From positions 57,966 through 121,965 of the forward strand of contig NZ_LAPV01000153.1 of NCBI RefSeq assembly GCF_000971275.1: DNA of 64,000 nt. Reading direction: 5' to 3'. The position numbers and the translations under genes were made by a program. The notes below the pieces were generated by a model. It was not told the origin of the DNA, ran no database searches, and was given only the letters and a program-made list of their open reading frames with translations. The DNA is from Devosia psychrophila. Lineage in GTDB: Bacteria > Pseudomonadota > Alphaproteobacteria > Rhizobiales > Devosiaceae. The stretch's first letter is position 1; each line of letters opens with the position of its first letter. Positions 28,325 through 37,098 of the stretch are shown here, piece by piece.

Positions 28325-29212
28325 TCATACCCGACCCAGGGCAAAGCCCTTGGCGATGTAGTTGCGGACAAAATAGATGACCAAGGCACCCGGGATGATG
28401 GTGAGCGACCCTGCTGCGGCGAGCACGCCCCAGTCCATGCCGGAGGCCGAGACCGTGCGCGTCATGATGGCAGCGATCGGCTTGGCGTCGGTGGTGGTGA
28501 GGGTGCGCGCGATCAGCAGTTCGACCCATGAGAACATGAAGGCGAAAAAGCAGGCGACGCCAATACCCGAGGCGATCAGGGGCATGAAGATCTTGAAAAA
28601 GAAACGGGGAAAGGAATAGCCGTCGATATAGGCGGTCTCGTCGATTTCCTTAGGCACGCCGCTCATGAAGCCTTCGAGGATCCACACCGCCAGCGGCACG
28701 TTGAACAGGCAATGCGCCAGCGCCACGGCGATGTGGGTGTCGATCAGCCCGAACGCCGAGTAGAGCTGGAAGAATGGCAGCACAAACACCGCAGGCGGGG
28801 CCATGCGGTTGCTCAGCAACCAGAAGAACAGGTGCTTATCGCCGAGGAAGCGGTAGCGCGAGAAGGCATAGGCCGCCGGCAGCGCCGCGCCGACCGAGAT
28901 CACGGTGTTGAGCGCTACATAGATGATCGAATTGATATAGCCGCGATACCAGCTCGGATCGGTGAAAATCACCGTGTAATTGTGCAGCGTGAAGTCGCGC
29001 GGGAACAGGGTGAATGCCGAGGTGATCTCGGTGTTGGTCTTGAAGCTCATATTGATGAGCCAGTAGATCGGCAGCAGCAGGAAGATGATGTAGAGCGTCG
29101 GCACGACCCAGGCTGTGCGCGGCGCGGCGCGACGGCGGGCGCGGCGCAATGCCTTGCTTTGAGCGGCGTCCATGGAGGCCAGGGTATTGGTACTGGTGGA
29201 GACAGTGCTCAT
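28325..29212 (-). CDS. glpQ: Glycerol ABC transporter permease GlpQ
   Basis: A 295-residue MalG-type permease with six membrane helices and the EAA loop KEIDETAYIDGYSFPRFFFK (about residues 195-215), the contact site for the ATPases. It starts 2 bases after glpP. The N-terminal 30 residues are basic and Ala-rich (RRARRRAAP), as is common before helix 1. It forms the translocation pore with GlpP. The name follows the R. leguminosarum glp locus and is not the E. coli glycerophosphodiesterase glpQ. Confidence 0.88.
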   Translation of the reverse strand: MSTVSTSTNTLASMDAAQSKALRRARRRAAPRTAWVVPTLYIIFLLLPIYWLINMSFKTNTEITSAFTLFPRDFTLHNYTVIFTDPSWYRGYINSIIYVALNTVISVGAALPAAYAFSRYRFLGDKHLFFWLLSNRMAPPAVFVLPFFQLYSAFGLIDTHIAVALAHCLFNVPLAVWILEGFMSGVPKEIDETAYIDGYSFPRFFFKIFMPLIASGIGVACFFAFMFSWVELLIARTLTTTDAKPIAAIMTRTVSASGMDWGVLAAAGSLTIIPGALVIYFVRNYIAKGFALGRV

Positions 29213-29214
29213 GA

Positions 29215-30081
29215 TCAGCTCTCCTGTCCGTAATTGGTCATCACGGTGTAGAACACCCAGCTCACCAGCATGACGATGAGGAAGTAGACCAGCGACATTG
29301 CCGCCGCCGGACCAAGGTCGAACTGGCCGACGGCCATCTTGACCAGATCGATGGAGAGGAAGGTGGTTTCGTTGCCGGGGCCGCCGCCGGTGATGACGAA
29401 GGGCTCGGTGTAGATCATGAAGCTATCCATGAAGCGCAGCAGCACGGCGATCAGCAGCACGCGATGCATCTTTGGAAGCTGGATGTAGCGGAAAACGCTC
29501 CAGCCCGAGGCGCCGTCGATCTTGGCGGCTTGGTAGTAGGCATCCGGAATGGAAACCAGCCCGGCATAGCAAAGTAGTACGACCAGCGAGGTCCAGTGCC
29601 ACACATCCATTACGATGATGGTGATCCAGGCGTCGACGGGATCCTGGACGTAATTATAGTCCACGCCGAGCAGCGACAGCGTCTTGCCCAGAAGGCCGAT
29701 ATCGACGCGGCCGAACACCTGCCAGATCATGCCGACGACGTTCCACGGGATCAGCAACGGCAGCGCCATCAACACGAGGCATACAGGCACGCCCCAACCC
29801 GCCTTGGGCATATTGAGCGCGATCAGAATGCCGAGCGGCACTTCGATGGCGAGGATGATGCCGGAGAACACCAGGTTGCGGGCCAGCGCCTGCCAGAAGC
29901 GCGGCGAATGCAGCAATTCCTGGAACCAGTCGAGGCCGGCCCAGAAGAAGACGTTGTTGCCGAAGGTGTCCTGCACCGAATAGTTGACCACCGTCATCAG
30001 CGGGATGATGGCCGAAAACGCCACCAGCAGCAGCACCGGCAGCACCAGAAACCAGGCACGATTGTTCCAGGTTTTCTCCAT
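29215..30081 (-). CDS. glpP: Glycerol ABC transporter permease GlpP
   Basis: A 288-residue MalF-type permease with six helices and an EAA loop AKIDGASGWSVFRYIQLPKM near residues 185-205. Its first base is shared with the last base of the glpT stop (TGATG-type overlap), so it is coupled to the ATPase gene upstream. With GlpQ it forms the channel of the glycerol importer. Family and context agree. Confidence 0.88.
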   Translation of the reverse strand: MEKTWNNRAWFLVLPVLLLVAFSAIIPLMTVVNYSVQDTFGNNVFFWAGLDWFQELLHSPRFWQALARNLVFSGIILAIEVPLGILIALNMPKAGWGVPVCLVLMALPLLIPWNVVGMIWQVFGRVDIGLLGKTLSLLGVDYNYVQDPVDAWITIIVMDVWHWTSLVVLLCYAGLVSIPDAYYQAAKIDGASGWSVFRYIQLPKMHRVLLIAVLLRFMDSFMIYTEPFVITGGGPGNETTFLSIDLVKMAVGQFDLGPAAAMSLVYFLIVMLVSWVFYTVMTNYGQES

Positions 30082-31151
30082 CAGGCCACAAGCTCCTGTC
30101 GCCAGCTATCGGCATAGATGTTGATGCCCTTGGGGTCGAAGATGACGTGCGGCTCGGCGGGGATTTCGCCATGCTCGGGCACGATGGCCGCCAGTTCGCG
30201 ACCTTCGAGCGTGGCGCGGACGATCTTGTGGCGGCCGATATCCTCAACGGCGCGAATGGTGACCGGCAGGCCCTCACGGCCGAGGCGGACATATTCAGGG
30301 CGCACGCCGAGTTCGGTTTTAACGGCTCCGGATGATTTTACGGCGCCGGGCAGGGCAATGCTCTGCGTCCCCAGCCGCGCCACTGAACCGTCAATTTCTA
30401 CCGGCAAGACATTCATGCCGGGCGAGCCGATGAAATAGCCTACGAAAGTATGGCTGGGCCGCTCGAACAACTCGCTCGGTGTGCCGATCTGCACGATCTC
30501 GCCCTCGTACATGACCACGACGGTATCGGCGAAAGTCAGCGCCTCGGTCTGGTCATGGGTGACATAGACCATGGTGTAGCCGAAGCGCTTGTGGAGTTGC
30601 TTGAGCTGGCTGCGCAGCACCCACTTCATGTGGGGATCAATCACCGTCAGCGGTTCATCGAACAGGATGGCGTTGACATCGGAGCGCACGAGGCCGCGCC
30701 CCAGCGAAATCTTCTGCTTCTGATCGGCCGTGAGGCCTCGCGCCTTCTTGTCGGCGCGATCCGACAGGTCGATCATTTCCAACGTTTCCCTGACACGACG
30801 ATCGACATCGGGCTCGGAGAAGCCGCGATTGCGCAGCGGAAAGGCCAAGTTGTCGTACACCGTCATGGTGTCGTAGATGACCGGAAACTGGAACACCTGG
30901 GCGATATTGCGTTGCTCGGGCGACAGGGCCGTCACGTCCTGGTCGTCAAACAGCAGGCGGCCGCGCGAAGGCTGCAGCAGCCCCGAAATGATGTTGAGCA
31001 AGCTGGTCTTGCCGCAGCCCGACGGTCCCAGGAGTGCATATGCGCCGCCATCCTCAAAACTCTGGTGCACTTCCTTGAGCGCAAAATCGGCGTCCTTGAC
31101 CGGATTGCGCAGGTAGGAGTGTCGGACGTGGTCGAGATCGATGCGGGCCAT
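30081..31151 (-). CDS. glpT: Glycerol ABC transporter ATPase GlpT (degenerate signature)
   Basis: Cytoplasmic ATPase of 356 residues with a C-terminal regulatory TOBE-like domain (about 245-350). Walker A (GPSGCGKTS), Q-loop (VFQFPVIYDTMTV), Walker B (ILFDEPLTVID) and the H-loop (VYVTHDQTEA) are intact, but the ABC signature, normally LSGGQ, reads LTADQKQKISLGRG. Its partner GlpS has the reverse pattern, so the heterodimer should have one normal and one degenerate ATP site. The gene lies 8 bases after glpS. The name follows rhizobial usage and is unrelated to the E. coli glycerol-3-phosphate antiporter glpT. Confidence 0.87.
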   Translation of the reverse strand: MARIDLDHVRHSYLRNPVKDADFALKEVHQSFEDGGAYALLGPSGCGKTSLLNIISGLLQPSRGRLLFDDQDVTALSPEQRNIAQVFQFPVIYDTMTVYDNLAFPLRNRGFSEPDVDRRVRETLEMIDLSDRADKKARGLTADQKQKISLGRGLVRSDVNAILFDEPLTVIDPHMKWVLRSQLKQLHKRFGYTMVYVTHDQTEALTFADTVVVMYEGEIVQIGTPSELFERPSHTFVGYFIGSPGMNVLPVEIDGSVARLGTQSIALPGAVKSSGAVKTELGVRPEYVRLGREGLPVTIRAVEDIGRHKIVRATLEGRELAAIVPEHGEIPAEPHVIFDPKGINIYADSWRQELVA

Positions 31152-31159
31152 GATCTCTC

Positions 31160-32242
31160 CTAAGCCGCCAGCGGCGCATGGTTGGTGACCGAACGGCCCT
31201 GACCGTCAAACACCATCAGCAATTGCGGATCGAGGAACACTTCCACGGTCTCGTCGGTCTCGAACTTGCGGATGCCGGGCGTCAGCATCACCCAGCGAAC
31301 ATCGGCATAGCTGAGGTGGACGAAGCTCTCCGAGCCGGTGATTTCCATGGCGATCACCCTGGCGCGGATCGACACAGGGGCCGCGCCGGCTGGACTGAGC
31401 GACAGGTGATGCGGCTGAAAGCCGACGGTGTAAATTCCATCCGGGACGTCGCCCAGATGCGCCGGCACCGGGAAGGCCATGCCGCCGTCGAGGGAGAGGT
31501 TATTGCCCGACTTGCGCATGACGATGGTGTTGAGCGGCGGGTCGGAAAAGGTTCGTGCGGTGACGAGATCGTTGGGCTTGCGGAAGACGTCGATGGTCTT
31601 GCCGAACTGCGTCACGCGACCAGCCGACAGGGTCGCGGTATTGCCGCCCAGCAGCAGTGCTTCGGATGGCTCGGTGGTAGCATAGACGAAGATCGTGCCT
31701 GCCTCGGCGAAAATGCGCGGTAACTCGGCCCGCAGTTCCTCGCGCAGCTTGTAATCGAGATTGGCCAGCGGCTCGTCGAGCAGCACGAGGCCGGCATTCT
31801 TGACGATGGCCCTGGCCAGGGCGCAACGCTGCTGTTGGCCGCCGGAGAGATTGAGCGGCATCCGCTGAAGGTAAGGCGTCAGCTTCATCAGGTTTGCGGC
31901 GCGCTGCACCGCGTCATCGATGGTCTTGCGATCGGCACCCGCGACGCGCATCGGCGAGGCGATGTTTTCATACACCGTCATCGTCGGGTAATTGATGAAC
32001 TGCTGGAACACCATGGCGATGTCGCGCTTCTGCGGCGCCACGCCGGTCACATCGACGCCGTCGAAATGCAACGTTCCGCTATTGGGTTTGTCGAGCCCAG
32101 CCATCAACCGCATCAGGCTGGTCTTGCCCGACAAGGTTGGCCCTAGCAGCACGTTGAGCGTGCCGCGCTCAAGCTTGAGCGATACGTCCGAGATGTGGGT
32201 CTCGGCGCCAGCCAGCTTGGTGATGTTCCGGAGCTCAAGCAA
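31160..32242 (-). CDS. glpS: Glycerol ABC transporter ATPase GlpS (missing H-loop histidine)
   Basis: Cytoplasmic ATPase of about 360 residues from a TTG start at 32242, where LELRNITKL begins the ABC domain and which overlaps the glpD stop by 8 bases; the frame is open to 32305. Walker A (GPTLSGKTS), Q-loop (VFQQFINYPTMTV), signature (LSGGQQQRCALARA) and Walker B (VLLDEPLANLD) are intact. The H-loop, usually VTHDQ, reads YATTEPSEA, so the switch histidine is a threonine. Together with GlpT this makes an asymmetric nucleotide-binding dimer. The C-terminal third is a TOBE-like domain, as in MalK. Confidence 0.86.
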   Translation of the reverse strand: MLELRNITKLAGAETHISDVSLKLERGTLNVLLGPTLSGKTSLMRLMAGLDKPNSGTLHFDGVDVTGVAPQKRDIAMVFQQFINYPTMTVYENIASPMRVAGADRKTIDDAVQRAANLMKLTPYLQRMPLNLSGGQQQRCALARAIVKNAGLVLLDEPLANLDYKLREELRAELPRIFAEAGTIFVYATTEPSEALLLGGNTATLSAGRVTQFGKTIDVFRKPNDLVTARTFSDPPLNTIVMRKSGNNLSLDGGMAFPVPAHLGDVPDGIYTVGFQPHHLSLSPAGAAPVSIRARVIAMEITGSESFVHLSYADVRWVMLTPGIRKFETDETVEVFLDPQLLMVFDGQGRSVTNHAPLAA

Positions 32243-33767
32243 GCGTCTGCTCCCTGCCGAACGGTGCGCCGAGCGCTGTGAGAAATTGATCCAGGTCAGC
32301 GACACGGATCGCGTCCCCGAGCAGGCCGCGTTTGGTGCGCCGCCACAGTATATCCTGGCTGGTCATGGCCCATTCGTGCTCGACCAGGTAGCGCACCTCG
32401 GCCTCGTAGAGATCGGCGCCGAAATGCTGGCCGAGTTCGGCAGGGCTGCGGGCGGCGCCGAGCAGGGTCGCGGCGCGCGTGCCATAGAGCCGAACCAGTC
32501 GGGTTGCGTAAGCAAGATCGAGGAACGGATAATCGCGCTTGAGCGCGGCGACGGCCTGCGGGAAACCCGTGGGTGGAAAGTCCCCACCCGGCAGTCTGGC
32601 GTTGCGGGTCCAGGCGGCGCCCTTGGCCCCTATCAAGGCCTCGACCTTGAGCAGCGTGGTCTCTGCCAGTCGACGAAAGGTGGTCAGCTTGCCGCCAATA
32701 ACGTTGATCAGCGGGGATTCGCCACTGCCTCCGGCGGTCTTGAGCACATAGTCGCGCGTTGCTTCCTGGGCCTTGCCGGCGCCGTCGTCGTAGAGCGGGC
32801 GAACGCCTGAATAGCTCCAGACAATGTCGTCGCGCGTCACTGGCCTGACGAAATATTCGCTCGCGGCTTGCGTGAGATAATCGATCTCGCCATCGCTGAT
32901 CCGAACATCGCGGGGGTCGCCCTGATAGTCCTGGTCAGTCGTGCCGATCAGCGTGAAGTCGGTCTCGTAGGGGATGGCGAAGATGATCCGGCCATCGGCA
33001 TTCTGGAACATGTAGCAGCGGTCGTGCTCGTAGAGCTTGTTGACGACGATGTGGCTGCCCTGGACCAGACGCACGTTACCGGCGCTGTTCTGACCAAGGG
33101 TCTGGGATAACACCGTATCGACCCATGGACCCGCTGCGTTGATCAGCAGGCGGGCGTGGACCAAGTCTGTGGCCCCCGTCATGTTATCGCGGGTGGTGAT
33201 CGCCCACTGGCCGTCCTGGCGCTGCGCAGAAACCACGGCGGTGCGCGTGCGAATGGTGGCGCCGCGATCGGCCGCATCGCGGGCGGCGAGAACTACCATG
33301 CGGGCATCGTTTACCCAGCAGTCCGAATACTCGAACGCCTTGGCGTAAAGCGGCTGCAGTGGCTTGCCCGCCGGATCGGTCCGCATGTCCAGCGTCCGGG
33401 TGGGCGGCAGCAGCTTGCGACCTCCAAGATGGTCATAGATGAACAGGCCGAGCCGCAACAGCCACGCTGGGCGCAGGCCCTTGTGGTAAGGCAACACCAG
33501 CCGCAGCGGCCAGATGATATGGGGAGCGGAGGCCCACAGTACTTCGCGCTCGGCCAGTGCCTCGTGCACCAGCCTGAATTCGTAGTGCTCCAGATAGCGC
33601 AGGCCGCCATGGATCAGCTTCGTGGCGGCCGATGAAGTGCCGCTGGCAAGATCGTTCATTTCGGCAAGGATGACGCTATAGCCCCGACCAGCGGCGTCGC
33701 GGGCAATCCCGCAGCCGTTGATTCCTCCTCCAATGACAAAAATGTCATGGACGCTGGTGCTATCCAA
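32235..33767 (-). CDS. glpD: Aerobic glycerol-3-phosphate dehydrogenase GlpD
   Basis: Membrane-associated flavoenzyme, 510 residues, oxidising sn-glycerol-3-phosphate to dihydroxyacetone phosphate and passing electrons to quinone. The N-terminal FAD-binding motif is IFVIGGGINGCGIARDAAGR, followed by the GlpD signature SGTSSAATKLIHGGLRYLEH (about residues 41-60). The C-terminal DAO_C domain runs from about residue 380. It is the first structural gene after glpR, with the repeat operator between them. No glycerol kinase (glpK) is in the window, so phosphorylation of imported glycerol depends on a gene elsewhere. Confidence 0.94.
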   Translation of the reverse strand: MDSTSVHDIFVIGGGINGCGIARDAAGRGYSVILAEMNDLASGTSSAATKLIHGGLRYLEHYEFRLVHEALAEREVLWASAPHIIWPLRLVLPYHKGLRPAWLLRLGLFIYDHLGGRKLLPPTRTLDMRTDPAGKPLQPLYAKAFEYSDCWVNDARMVVLAARDAADRGATIRTRTAVVSAQRQDGQWAITTRDNMTGATDLVHARLLINAAGPWVDTVLSQTLGQNSAGNVRLVQGSHIVVNKLYEHDRCYMFQNADGRIIFAIPYETDFTLIGTTDQDYQGDPRDVRISDGEIDYLTQAASEYFVRPVTRDDIVWSYSGVRPLYDDGAGKAQEATRDYVLKTAGGSGESPLINVIGGKLTTFRRLAETTLLKVEALIGAKGAAWTRNARLPGGDFPPTGFPQAVAALKRDYPFLDLAYATRLVRLYGTRAATLLGAARSPAELGQHFGADLYEAEVRYLVEHEWAMTSQDILWRRTKRGLLGDAIRVADLDQFLTALGAPFGREQTLA

Positions 33768-33817
33768 TTGTTCCTCCCTGTCGCTCAGCCCCCGGTTTTC
33801 CAGTTAGGTCGAGCAGT

Positions 33818-33862
33818 CGAAAGGTAAGACGAAAGTAAATCGAATGTCAATCGAAGTTAAAC
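33818..33862. promoter_or_regulatory. Helically phased CGAA repeats, putative GlpR operator
   Basis: Four direct repeats of the form CGAAaGTaAAT start at 33818, 33830, 33841 and 33852, spaced 12, 11 and 11 bases, in the glpR-glpD gap. On the minus strand they read as TTCG boxes one helical turn apart, upstream of glpD. DeoR-family GlpR repressors are known to bind tandem short repeats with TTCG/CGAA cores, so this is a good candidate for GlpR control of the operon. GlpR binding is inferred. Confidence 0.65.
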
Positions 33863-33890
33863 GCGCGCCATGTGACGGCGATTTCGAAAG

Positions 33891-34682
33891 CTAATTGCTG
33901 AGCAGAGTCAGTTGGTTAACGGGATTGGTTTCAATCAGGGTTACCCCCGCCTCCTCGCAAACCTGCCGAACAGAGGGCGACGGGCAATGATCGGTTATAA
34001 AAGTGTTGACCTGGGAGAGATGCGCGATCCGCACCGGGGCCGTCCTCTGGAACTTTGTGGAGTCCGAAACGACGATGACGTGCCGCGCATTGGCGATGAT
34101 CGCCTGGGCGACTTTGACCTCGCGATAGTCGAAATCCAGCAATGCCCCGTCCCCATCGATGGCCGACGTGCCAATGACCGCGTAGTCCACCTTGAACTGC
34201 TTGATGAAATCGACCGCGGCTTCGCCGACAATGCCGCCGTCCGAGCCACGCACTATGCCGCCTGCAATGACGACTTCGAGCGTGGGATAAATTCGCATCC
34301 TGTTGGCGACGTTGATGTTGTTGGTGATCACCATCAATCCCGTGTGCCCAAGCAAAGCCTGGCTGACCGCTTCAGTCGTGGTGCCGATGTTGATAAACAG
34401 GGAGGAATTGTTGGGCACGATCCTGGCGGCTGCCTGGCCAATGGCGTCCTTTTCCTGGGCGGCTATCCGCCTGCGGGCCTCGTATTCCATGTTCTCGATG
34501 CCGGAGTCGAATACCGCGCCACCGTGACTGCGCTTGAGCAGACCCCGATCGCAGATGTCGTTGAGGTCCTTGCGGATGGTCTGAGCCGAGACGCCGAACT
34601 CACGCACCAAGTCATCGACCAGCACGCGGCCGTGAGACTTCGCAATCTCGATGATTTTGGCATGCCGGGCTTCGACGTTCAT
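33891..34682 (-). CDS. glpR: DeoR family glycerol operon repressor GlpR
   Basis: A 263-residue regulator from the start at 34682 (MNVEARHAKIIEIAKSHGRV). The DeoR helix-turn-helix spans about 6-57 (VDDLVREFGVSAQTIRKDLN) and the sugar-phosphate-sensing DeoRC domain about 75-235 (LFINIGTTTEAVSQAL, VVIAGGIVRGSDGGIVG). GlpR proteins are normally released by glycerol-3-phosphate. It stands at the head of the glycerol operon, with the phased CGAA repeats between it and glpD, so it probably represses glpD-S-T-P-Q-U-V. Confidence 0.88.
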   Translation of the reverse strand: MNVEARHAKIIEIAKSHGRVLVDDLVREFGVSAQTIRKDLNDICDRGLLKRSHGGAVFDSGIENMEYEARRRIAAQEKDAIGQAAARIVPNNSSLFINIGTTTEAVSQALLGHTGLMVITNNINVANRMRIYPTLEVVIAGGIVRGSDGGIVGEAAVDFIKQFKVDYAVIGTSAIDGDGALLDFDYREVKVAQAIIANARHVIVVSDSTKFQRTAPVRIAHLSQVNTFITDHCPSPSVRQVCEEAGVTLIETNPVNQLTLLSN

Positions 34683-34701
34683 GGTTCGCTCGTGTTTCGT
34701 A

Positions 34702-35076
34702 TTATGCGAGGCGACCATAGGACGAAATTTTTAGAAAGGGAAACGCCCGGCTAATTCGCGTACCGCCGGAGTGCGGACGATAGGTGGTCAGCACGTAATC
34801 CATGTTGAATTCCTGGATTGCCTCGGCGCTGAAATCGCCGGCATAGGTGCCCGCAGGCAGGGTGTCGATGACCTTGGCATAGACCAGACCCAGATCGTCG
34901 GGCACCTGGGTAACGGCGCCGTAATGGCGATAGGTTTCGATCATTCCATTGTCCGGATCGGGACGGAACGCGACATAAGTGGTGCCGCCGTTTGGAAACA
35001 GTGCCGCTTTCAGGACGGGCGTGGAGCCATGGCCGAAGCTCAATTGCGAGATGCGAACGTCGATGCCCTTGACCAT
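34702..35076 (-). CDS. Hypothetical protein, unidentified
   Basis: A 124-residue frame with GC-rich third positions like its neighbours, so it looks truly coding. It has no signal peptide or membrane helix. The sequence is rich in beta-strand residues (FPNGGTTYVAFRPDPDNGMI, TLPAGTYAGDFSAEAIQEFN) and I recognise no family. An in-frame TAG lies 5 codons before the ATG and the ribosome-binding site is weak. It lies between glpR and the decayed secretion locus, so it may itself be a remnant of a longer gene. Confidence 0.45.
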   Translation of the reverse strand: MVKGIDVRISQLSFGHGSTPVLKAALFPNGGTTYVAFRPDPDNGMIETYRHYGAVTQVPDDLGLVYAKVIDTLPAGTYAGDFSAEAIQEFNMDYVLTTYRPHSGGTRISRAFPFLKISSYGRLA

Positions 35077-35283
35077 GGCCGTGCCTGCCTAGCGGTACAG
35101 CCCGTCTCGGTCATCCTCACCGATCCGAATGATGCCGTAGCAAGGCGAAAATTTTTTCCCCGAAAAGGGGTCTCTTTGTGCGCCAGTTTACCGTGATCCA
35201 TATTTCACGATAATGCGCATATTGAGTAGTGCGACGCGTGAGGATGGTCTATAAGGGTGCGTGCGTTGCTGTCCCAGGTGGGG

Positions 35284-37092
35284 ATGAATGCCGAGCATCT
35301 CAGGGTGGCGATTTTGGTTAACGGTCATATGCGCTCCGTGGGGCTGCTGGTGGGTGCGGTTGTCATCATCGCTGGCGGGGCGGCCTTTGCTCAGACGGCA
35401 TCGCAGGTAACGCCGCAGACGTTTCAACCCTAGTTGCAGCAGCGCGCTGGCGGCTTCGACCTGCTGGCTACCGCTGGACAGGACGCGCCTGAAGGCGCGG
35501 AGCAGCTTACTGTCCATCTTGCAGGCGTTGCGGTCGAAGGCGGGTTTCTCGAGCTGGAGACGGAGAAGCTGCGGGCTGATCTGTCGGGCAGGACCGTTAC
35601 GGCCGCTGATCTGTTTACGGCGGCGGGTGCGCTTGAGCGGTCTTATGCCGATGCAGGCTATAGCCTCGTGCGTGTGGTGCTGCCGGCCCAGCGGCTGGTG
35701 GACGGAGCAATTTTGCGCATCGTCGTCATCGACGGGTTTCTGGAAACCGTCGATACCTCCCGGCTGCCGGACAACATCCGCCTTCGCGTCGAAGCGGTGC
35801 CGGCGCCGCTGATCGGCCAGAAGGGCATTGCCAACGCTACCATCGAACGGCAGGTGCTGCTGGCGGGGGACCTGCCCGGCGCCGTGCTGCGCTCGACCCT
35901 GTCAAAGGGCAGCGAGGCGGGCGGCAGCGTGCTGACGATCGAGGCGCGCTACAAGCCCGTCATTGCTTCGGCGACGGTGGACAACCGGCTATCGGAAGAA
36001 CTGGGACGCTACAGCACTGGCATCGGCGTGGATTTCAACTCGCCCTTCGGCTTGGGCGAGCAGTTCTATGTTCGCGCTTCGATGCCGAGAATGGCTTTTT
36101 TTTCCGACGCGCCGCGCAACAGGTCGCTGGCCGCCGGCGTCACCCTGCCCATCGGCATTGACGGCCTGACGCTCAATCTTGAAGGCACGGCCTCGCGCAC
36201 CGTGCCGCCAAACCTCGCCGGGCTGATCTATCAGTCCGATTTTGTCCGCTACGCCGCGCGGCTCAACTATCCGCTGATCCGCTCGCGCGATCTTACCGTC
36301 AACCTGAGCGGCGTCTTTGATATCAAGGACGAGCGCCAGACTTTGAAGAATCTTGGCGGCCTGTCCCTGTCGGAAGACCCGCTGCGCACCCTGCGTGCCG
36401 GCATGGATTTTTCCTGGTATCCGACCCGCGACGCTTTCATCTACGGGGATATCACCGGGTCTATGGGCCTGAACGGGCTGGGCGCCCGCAATCTGGCGGA
36501 TGCGACGGCCACAGGCATTTTGCTGCCGCGCCAGGGTGCCAATGCCGATTTCCAGAAGCTCGAGATCAGTCTCGGCTACCGCCAGACGCTGGCCGAGCAT
36601 CTGGTGCTCGATTTCAAGGCGAAGGCCCAGACCTCGTTCGGCCGGCCGCTGCTGAGCTCGAAATAAATCGGTCTCGCCACCACGACGGGTCCATCCACCT
36701 ATGGCCCAGGCGCAAGGCAGGGCGACGACGGCTTCATGTTGCGTGCCGAACTGCAGTTTCCCTTCGCCGCATCCTCTGTGCTGCCCTTCGGCCTGCCGGA
36801 GTTTCCGGCGCAACAGGGCACTGGCCTGCCGCAGGCGGATACGACGAACGCCGCCCTGCTGGTCTCGCCCTATCTGTTTGGCGCCTATGGCCGCGTGACG
36901 CTGCACCAACCGACAATTCTCGAGCAAGCCTCGTCGCAAGGCGCTTCCTACGGAGCAGGCATCCGGCTCGGCGCGGGCGCGCAATCGAGTTTTTCCAGCA
37001 CCAATCTCAATCTCGAATATGGCCGCACCGAGCGTTTTGGGAGCGGCACTAACAACGATCGTTTCTCGCTCACCGCCGCTTTCCAATCCTAG
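35284..37092 (+). pseudogene. Two-partner secretion transporter TpsB (ShlB/FhaC type), interrupted by two stops
   Basis: Outer-membrane translocator of a two-partner secretion pair. The reading frame runs from an ATG at 35284 (or 35329) through a signal peptide (MRSVGLLVGAVVIIAGGAAF), a POTRA domain (LAGVAVEGGFLELETEKLRA to VVIDGFLETVD) and the barrel, ending at 37092. It contains two in-frame nonsense codons, TAG at 35431 and TAA at 36664, with matching sequence continuing in the same frame after each. No indel is needed. The first stop lies just after the signal peptide, so no functional product is expected unless translation restarts downstream. The tpsA partner follows 6 bases later and is also broken. 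Confidence 0.85.
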
Positions 37093-37098
37093 AGGGCA

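Noticed and set aside
35157..35170. CCCC-GAAAAG-type mini hairpin as a terminator
   Set aside because: The stem has only four base pairs and the T run on either strand is interrupted, so it is too weak to call.
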